Shown here: positions 58,975-64,000 of the stretch, in pieces
Numbering within the stretch: position 1 is the first letter of the stretch
How the letters are laid out: each line of letters opens with the position of its first letter
NCBI GenBank assembly: GCA_965217135.1
Contig: OZ244249.1
Span: 620,001 to 684,000, forward strand
Length of the DNA stretch: 64,000 bases
Source: HXMU1420-2 sp017643305
Lineage (GTDB): Bacteria; Pseudomonadota; Alphaproteobacteria; Rhodobacterales; Rhodobacteraceae
Direction: 5' to 3'
The notes under the pieces: generated by a model
Databases searched by the model: none
The model's input: the letters and a program-made list of their open reading frames with translations, nothing else
What the model was told of the DNA's origin: nothing
Program-made: the position numbers and the translations under genes

Positions 58975-60432
58975 ATGCTTAGATGCGAGATTACAAACTC
59001 AAGATGGGCAAAGATTTTGACTGCTGGGATAGATCTTTTAGTTCAAGATGGCTGGGTTGTTACGCCTGATGGGATTGCGCGCGGCGATCTAGCGATTTCA
59101 AATGGCAAGATCATTTCTGTGGGCAAACCAGTCGCCGAGGCGAAAGTTCAGATTGCGGCGCAGGGTAAATGGGTGATGCCCGGCGGGGTAGATCCACATG
59201 CTCATATTGAGCAGATGTCCGGCATGGGACAGTGGAATGCCGATACATTTGAAACTGCTACAAAATCGGCGGCTATGGGCGGCACCACCAGTGTCATCTC
59301 ATTCGCGGCACAGGCAAACGGTCAAACGCTGTCTGACACAGTCTCCGACTACGCAGCGCGCGCGTCCAGAGGGGCGATGATCGACTATGCCTTTCACATC
59401 ACTTTGACCGACACCAGTGTTGCAGGCTTCGATGACGATCTGGTCGAACTGATCGATGCGGGCCACAGGTCTCTCAAGGTCTTCACAACCTACAATATTC
59501 AGTTGAACGATGCGCAGTTGCTGCGGATCTTTCAGAAAGCCCGGGAATGTGGTGCTTTGGTCTGCGTCCATGCAGAAAATGATGCGATCATCTCCCAAGC
59601 ACGGGACCAGTTGATCAGCGCTGGGCAAACCTCACCAAAGGATCACGCGCGGTCTCGCCCCAAAATGGCGGAAATCGAAGCAGTGGAGCGCATTTCCCGG
59701 TTTGCCGAATACGTCGACCAACCCGTGATGCTGTTTCACATTTCAACGCAGGAAGGGGCTGCGGCTGTCCAAGCTGCTCAGGCGCGCGGTGCTCCGGTCT
59801 GGGCGGAAACCTGTCCGCATTACATGTTCATGACAGAAACCGTTTTGGACAAGCCGGGACTGGAAGGGGCTAAATGGATGTGTTCACCACCGCAGCGGTC
59901 CAAATCGGATCAGGACGCTTTGTGGACTGCGCTTCTGAACGGAACACTCAGTCTCGTCTCGTCCGATCACGCACCCTATCGTTTTGATGAGACGGGCAAA
60001 CTTTCGGCCGGTCCAAACCCTGGTTTCCATCAGATTGCCAACGGGCTTCCCGGATTGGAAACGCGACTGCCGCTTCTCTTCAATGCAATGGTGACAGAAG
60101 GGCGTGGCGGGCCCGAAGCCTTTGCGCGACTGACATCATATGCTCCGGCGACGCTTTATGGACTGAAGAACAAAGGCGCGATTGCCGAAGGGTTGGATGC
60201 GGACATCGTTGTTTGGGATCCCGAGAAAACCATGACCTACGAGGCCAACGATTTGCATGACAATGTCGGGTACAACCCTTGGGAAGGACACCGTGTGACA
60301 GGCTGGCCCGAACATGTCATCCTCCGCGGAACGCCGCTTGTGGAGAATGGCAACTTTCTTGGTCAGCCGGGAAGCGGCCAGTGGATCGACCGACCCGAGT
60401 TGGCCACAAGGCCAAAGGGGTATGCCGAGTGA
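58975..60432 (+). CDS. dihydropyrimidinase / D-hydantoinase family cyclic amidohydrolase
   Basis: 485-aa metal-dependent cyclic amidohydrolase that opens hydantoins, dihydropyrimidines or related rings. VMPGGVDPHAHIEQMSGMG near residue 65 holds the HxH, the carboxylated Lys is in HRSLKVFTTYN near 165, LVCVHAENDA near 195 and MLFHISTQEG near 250 give the other His ligands, and LVSSDHAPYRFD near 325 the Asp. The start is not certain: ATG 58975 has AGAGGG upstream, but an internal TTG is possible. First gene of a four-gene operon with a hydantoin-type racemase. Confidence 0.88.
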   Translation: MLRCEITNSRWAKILTAGIDLLVQDGWVVTPDGIARGDLAISNGKIISVGKPVAEAKVQIAAQGKWVMPGGVDPHAHIEQMSGMGQWNADTFETATKSAAMGGTTSVISFAAQANGQTLSDTVSDYAARASRGAMIDYAFHITLTDTSVAGFDDDLVELIDAGHRSLKVFTTYNIQLNDAQLLRIFQKARECGALVCVHAENDAIISQARDQLISAGQTSPKDHARSRPKMAEIEAVERISRFAEYVDQPVMLFHISTQEGAAAVQAAQARGAPVWAETCPHYMFMTETVLDKPGLEGAKWMCSPPQRSKSDQDALWTALLNGTLSLVSSDHAPYRFDETGKLSAGPNPGFHQIANGLPGLETRLPLLFNAMVTEGRGGPEAFARLTSYAPATLYGLKNKGAIAEGLDADIVVWDPEKTMTYEANDLHDNVGYNPWEGHRVTGWPEHVILRGTPLVENGNFLGQPGSGQWIDRPELATRPKGYAE

Positions 60433-60833
60433 GTGCAACTGACATCAGCCGACCAGAAGCGCCCAATGAGCTGGCGATCACATTTTTCTATTATCGGGAT
60501 CTGCCGCAAGCGACGCGGTTTTACGAGGATATTCTCGGCCTTTCGCTAGCGATTGATCAGGGTTGGTGCAAGATCTACCGGATCTGTCCGGGCGCACATG
60601 TCGGCCTTGTTGACGAGGCCAAGGGAATGAACAAATGGGCCGCGATCAAACCGGTGCAGCTCTGCATCCGCGTGACGGACCTGGATGACTGGTACGCTTA
60701 TGCAAAAGCAAAACAGCTGGATGGCTTGTCTCAACTCTTTGTAAACGACGAGATCGGTATACGGGCTTTCGTGTTCAACGATCCCGAGGGTTATCAGATC
60801 GAGATCCAAACTGCGACGCGGGCCGGCGCATGA
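60429..60833 (+). CDS. VOC (glyoxalase/bleomycin resistance) family protein
   Basis: 134 aa with the two beta-alpha-beta-beta-beta modules: AITFFYYRDLPQATRFYEDILG and VQLCIRVTDLDDWYAYAKAK, IRAFVFNDPEGYQIEIQT. The terminal Glu of the second module (YQIEIQ) is a possible metal ligand. GTG start overlaps the hydantoinase stop. It could be an isomerase or lyase acting on the ring-opened product; no assignment is possible from sequence alone. Confidence 0.85.
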   Translation: MSATDISRPEAPNELAITFFYYRDLPQATRFYEDILGLSLAIDQGWCKIYRICPGAHVGLVDEAKGMNKWAAIKPVQLCIRVTDLDDWYAYAKAKQLDGLSQLFVNDEIGIRAFVFNDPEGYQIEIQTATRAGA

Positions 60834-61510
60834 ACGCGCTGGTCGTCATCAATCCAAATTCGTCACAGACAGTGACTGACGGGATCGATACGGCAATTGA
60901 TCCCTTGCGCAGTTTCGGAATTCCGATCCGATGCCTGACCCTGGCAGAAGGCCCGCCGGGCATCGAATCTCAGCAACAGGCAGATTTGACCATAGCGCCG
61001 ATGCTGAAACTGGCGGCCGCTCAAAACGATGCCGCGGGTTATGTGATCGCCTGTTTTGGTGATCCGGGGCTGCACGCGCTGCGTGACCAGACCTCTCTGC
61101 CTGTGGTGGGTATCCAAGAGGCGTCAGTCATGGCGGCGCTGACCTTGGGCCACAAGTTTGGCGTGATTGCTATTCTGCCCGCATCCATACCGCGTCATCT
61201 TCGGGCCTTCGGGGCGATGGGCGTGTCAGGCCGTTTGGCAGGCGACCGAGCTCTTGGCTTAAGCGTTGCAGACTTGGCCGATGATGGCAAAAGTCTCAAT
61301 GCTATGATCGCAACTGGCAAAAGGTTGCGCGACGAAGACGGGGCGGATGTTCTGATAATGGGCTGCGCCGGCATGGCACGTTTTCGCAACCCTTTGCAGG
61401 ACGCCACTGGCCTTCCGGTCGTCGACCCGGCGCAAGCTGCGGTAAGTATGGCCTTGGGGCAAATCCGGCTGAACCTGTCACATAAGATACAGAGGTCTGA
61501 CCATGCTTGA
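60830..61510 (+). CDS. Asp/Glu/hydantoin racemase family protein
   Basis: 226 aa. ALVVINPNSSQTVTDGIDTA at the N-terminus is the hydantoin-racemase signature; the two catalytic cysteines are in GYVIACFGDPGLHAL near residue 75 and VLIMGCAGMARFR near 180. Hydantoin racemases let the whole racemic pool pass through a stereospecific hydantoinase. Maleate isomerase or Asp/Glu racemase activity is the alternative. Overlaps VOC (4 bp) and the aldolase (8 bp). Confidence 0.88.
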   Translation: MNALVVINPNSSQTVTDGIDTAIDPLRSFGIPIRCLTLAEGPPGIESQQQADLTIAPMLKLAAAQNDAAGYVIACFGDPGLHALRDQTSLPVVGIQEASVMAALTLGHKFGVIAILPASIPRHLRAFGAMGVSGRLAGDRALGLSVADLADDGKSLNAMIATGKRLRDEDGADVLIMGCAGMARFRNPLQDATGLPVVDPAQAAVSMALGQIRLNLSHKIQRSDHA

Positions 61511-62420
61511 TGAATCCACCCGAGGTGTTTTCACTATCGCGGCTACACCGTTCTTGCCGGATGGAGCGCTCGATTTCGACAGCATCGACCGTATGATCGA
61601 CGCTTATATCGCAAAGGGTGCCAATGGCCTGACGATCCTTGGGATGATGGGAGAGGCCGGAAAACTATCGGCTGCAGAATCCGTGTCAGTTGTTCAACGC
61701 GTGACATCCCGGTGCACGGTACCGGTTGTTGTCGGGGTTTCGGCGCCCGGGTTTGCAGCAATGACTGCGCTGAGCAACGAAGCCATGGATGCGGGCGCAG
61801 CAGGCGTTATGGTGGCTCCCCCCATGGGCCTGCAGACGGACGCACAGATTGTCAGCTATTTCTACAACACGGCGGATGCGCTGCGGGACATTCCTTTTGT
61901 GTTGCAGGACTTCCCGCTTGCGACAGGTGTGCAAATCTCACCCTCGGTTATCCTGAAAATCGTCGAAGACTGCCCGACCTGCGTGATGCTCAAACATGAA
62001 GATTGGCCGGGCCTGGAAAAGATAACGACGCTGCGCAACGCATCCGATGCAGGATCGCGCCGTATCTCGATCCTGTGTGGCAATGGGGGGATGTATCTGG
62101 TGGAAGAATTGCTGCGTGGAGCAGATGGCGCGATGACGGGTTTCGGATATCCCGAGATGATGCGGCAGGTTCTGGGCGCATATGAAGCAGGGGATCTGGA
62201 TCGTGCACGTGATATTTTCGATGCCTATTTGCCAATGATCCGATATGAGGCGCAGCCCGGTCTGGGGTTGGCAATCCGAAAGCACTCGCTGGTCCGCCAG
62301 GGCATTATTCAGCACTCTACGCTTCGCAAGCCCGGACCGGCACTCACGCCGGCGACAATTGCAGAAATCGATGCGCTTGCCGCCCGGCAAAATAGGCGGT
62401 TGAGCGATCTGGGATTTTAG
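61503..62420 (+). CDS. dihydrodipicolinate synthase-family aldolase
   Basis: 305-aa class I aldolase. GVFTIAATPFLPDGALDFDSI near the N-terminus, GLTILGMMGEAGKLSAAES near 38 (family G-x-x-GE) and the Schiff-base Lys in CVMLKHEDWPGLEK near 162. DHDPS-family members make or cleave 2-oxo acids. It is last in the operon and overlaps the racemase gene. Its presence in a hydantoinase operon suggests that the pathway product is cleaved further to pyruvate-type fragments. Confidence 0.87.
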   Translation: MLDESTRGVFTIAATPFLPDGALDFDSIDRMIDAYIAKGANGLTILGMMGEAGKLSAAESVSVVQRVTSRCTVPVVVGVSAPGFAAMTALSNEAMDAGAAGVMVAPPMGLQTDAQIVSYFYNTADALRDIPFVLQDFPLATGVQISPSVILKIVEDCPTCVMLKHEDWPGLEKITTLRNASDAGSRRISILCGNGGMYLVEELLRGADGAMTGFGYPEMMRQVLGAYEAGDLDRARDIFDAYLPMIRYEAQPGLGLAIRKHSLVRQGIIQHSTLRKPGPALTPATIAEIDALAARQNRRLSDLGF

Positions 62421-62670
62421 ACCCGATGTTGGATTAGCAGGCTGCCAACACAATAGCGGGTGTTTTGCCGATGGGATTTGTGCAGTTCACCGGGGTCTTT
62501 CTAAGGTCATAAGAACCGAGCAGATCAAGCAGACGGCCTTGTTTCAGGTGCAAGACCTAAACCCTGCTGTCTTGCCCGATCAAATCGCTACATTGCCGCT
62601 TTCGTTCGCCAGCCTTCTGCAACGCTGTGCAACAGGTGTGACTTGACCCTGTTCATCGGCACCTGCGCTG

Positions 62671-63186
62671 TCAAAGCTGTTGCATTTCAAAGCGCACGCG
62701 CCCGACCGGAATGCCAGCACGTGTCACGATGGCATCATTGATTACCCTACCATCGGGATCGAAATAGATGACGTCCTCGAAGCCCAGCCTGGTCACTTCG
62801 TCTCGTGACCGGAAATCGGCAAGGTAAGACAGCCGGATCTCATTTCCGGTCTCCACGACATTCGCCACCCCTACCGTATCTTCCCGCCGTCCCGTCCACG
62901 TGCCGGGCCCCGCCCGGTCAAACACCCATGTCAGGCGATTTTGCTCGCCATCGTCATAGAAGAAGTCTTCCACGACAGTCAGGCGATTGCCGTCCATTCG
63001 ACCGTCAAGACGCGCTGTGAACCTTCGCTCTTTGCCGGTTAGATCAACTTTGAACACACCTGCACCTATCGATTTTCCCGAGAATGCCTGATCGAGTGTA
63101 ATCGGGTCGCGCGGTCCTTTGGGTGAGGTCGGCACGCTTGCGCATCCGGCCAGTGCAAGGGAGCCAAAAAGAAAGGAGCGGCGCAT
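62671..63186 (-). CDS. DUF3833 family lipoprotein
   Basis: 171 aa from ATG 63186. Signal peptide with lipobox LALAGCAS, so it is probably lipidated at Cys 15. The mature part reads as a beta-rich DUF3833 domain: VDLTGKERRFTARLDGRMDG, VVEDFFYDDGEQNRLTWVF and VIYFDPDGRVINDAIVTRAG. Function unknown. No close neighbour on the same strand. The region 62421-62670 shows no gene. Confidence 0.85.
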   Translation of the reverse strand: MRRSFLFGSLALAGCASVPTSPKGPRDPITLDQAFSGKSIGAGVFKVDLTGKERRFTARLDGRMDGNRLTVVEDFFYDDGEQNRLTWVFDRAGPGTWTGRREDTVGVANVVETGNEIRLSYLADFRSRDEVTRLGFEDVIYFDPDGRVINDAIVTRAGIPVGRVRFEMQQL

Positions 63187-63454
63187 TATCAACATGTATC
63201 ACCTATGGTTCTTTGCAGATTCAGAAATTGTTTATGTGATGGCTCTAACTAGCCCGTCATGCCGCGGGGTCGAGCGTAGAAAAGAAAATTGGAAGTCGCC
63301 TTCATTAGTGTGTCCTCGCCGGTAGCGCGCACTTTCCGGTGGCGGCTAAAGAGGGGGGTTCTCAAAAAAACACTCAATGAGGCAGCCTTGTTCCTGTGAC
63401 GCAAGGTGCTGACTGCAGATATGGAATATGATGAAACAGGCCGACACTGACGTC

Positions 63455-64000
63455 TCACCCAACGCTTTGTGGCTGCAGCGCTGCGTTGCCAATGCCTGCC
63501 GCCGTGAGCCACATCTGATCGAGCGCGTCCATCTCCTCAGCTTGATAGGAACCTGACGCTTTCCAGTACTTTCCTGAGGCGGTGAAATATCCCAAATCTT
63601 CTTCCCGCTTCTTTGCTGCTTCGAACAAGGGGCTGTCAAAGCCCTTTGTATTGGGCGGCTTGTCCGCAAGGTTCTTGAAACTCATGCTCGGGAAGACGAG
63701 CCTGCTTTCGCCGAACGACAGCCGGACACATGTGCATCCCATCTGATGCGCATGTAGCATCAAACGGGCAGATTTGGCTTCGAGGTTGCGAAGGCTTGGA
63801 TCGCGACGCAAAGGGTCGGCTGTACCGTTTCCATAGAAGTGTGTCTGGCTTGTTTTGGAATAGACCATATCGCAGCCAAGGAACGCCATTACGGTCGGTC
63901 TCAATGTGGCAAGCGCCCAGTAGCCGGCGGTGAACGCCATTGTCCCACCCGCATAGAAGACGCCGCCGAAAAGATTGTTCGCAGGAACGTAGTCACGAGA
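63455..64000 (-). CDS. unrecognised protein, truncated by the right edge
   Basis: The open frame continues past the window end, so the first visible codons (SRDYVPANNLFGGVFYAGGT) precede the ATG at 63940. Strings AFLGCDMVYSKTSQTHFYGN, AHQMGCTCVRLSFGESRLVFP and KKREEDLGYFTASGKYWK do not match a family I am sure of. The GCDM and HFYG lines suggest a Rossmann-like nucleotide or sugar-binding fold. Bases 63196-63454 upstream on this side hold no recognised gene. Confidence 0.6.
   Translation of the reverse strand, partial: SRDYVPANNLFGGVFYAGGTMAFTAGYWALATLRPTVMAFLGCDMVYSKTSQTHFYGNGTADPLRRDPSLRNLEAKSARLMLHAHQMGCTCVRLSFGESRLVFPSMSFKNLADKPPNTKGFDSPLFEAAKKREEDLGYFTASGKYWKASGSYQAEEMDALDQMWLTAAGIGNAALQPQSVG

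Overview
The window looks like a chromosomal stretch of a marine alphaproteobacterium of the Rhodobacterales (Roseobacter group). The grounds are high-GC coding sequence, the sHsp-DUF1150 pair, a TIGR01459 HAD hydrolase, a CIRCE-controlled groESL operon, a tripartite tricarboxylate transporter (TTT) and many small catabolic cassettes. No rRNA, tRNA, intact transposase, phage gene or CRISPR array was found. This is inference from gene content; no search was run.

Bases 1-9,970: ttcA end, acetylpolyamine amidohydrolase, two 2-oxo-alkenoate hydratases, a dead nitroreductase, a cupin, an Old Yellow Enzyme, a three-subunit xanthine-dehydrogenase-family molybdenum hydroxylase and a MoaD/ThiS-like protein. 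A perfect dyad lies between the divergent OYE and molybdenum-enzyme transcripts. Bases 10,278-15,560: a CYP199A-like P450 with PobA (4-methoxybenzoate to 4-hydroxybenzoate to protocatechuate), and divergently an AAE3/oxalyl-CoA-synthetase-like ligase with a PanE-family reductase. Bases 15,646-24,194: MaoC hydratase, HAD hydrolase, aldose epimerase, acyl-CoA dehydrogenase, then an operon of ACAD10/11-type dehydrogenase, ACAD10/11-type kinase, acyl-CoA synthetase and HSD10-like SDR. That set matches the logic of 4-hydroxyacid (levulinate-type) catabolism.

Bases 24,195-42,360: Mn-dependent pyrophosphatase, a TraB/GumN protein, DUF2161, a decayed RTX-like remnant, groESL, an EamA transporter, a secreted lipase-like hydrolase, an orphan PhnM, DUF4336, purK-purE, DUF465, an RpoH-type promoter with sHsp, DUF1150 and PhzF. 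A tightly overlapping surface-glycan locus follows (GSCFA, SGNH-like and two family-10 glycosyltransferases).

Bases 42,361-58,485: an AT-richer patch (DUF4345 and TetR, a LysR fragment), then TctCBA with an acylating aldehyde dehydrogenase (SauS-like) and a CoA ligase (SauT-like). Two divergent units follow, each pairing a catabolic enzyme (FAD/Fe-S oxidase; class V aminotransferase) with a TauE/SafE permease by overlapping stop and start codons. This suggests uptake and catabolism of a C2/C3 sulfonate or related acid. Small envelope proteins and a candidate sRNA follow. Bases 58,975-64,000: a four-gene operon of cyclic amidohydrolase, VOC protein, hydantoin/Asp/Glu racemase and DHDPS-family aldolase, then a DUF3833 lipoprotein and an unrecognised protein cut by the right edge.
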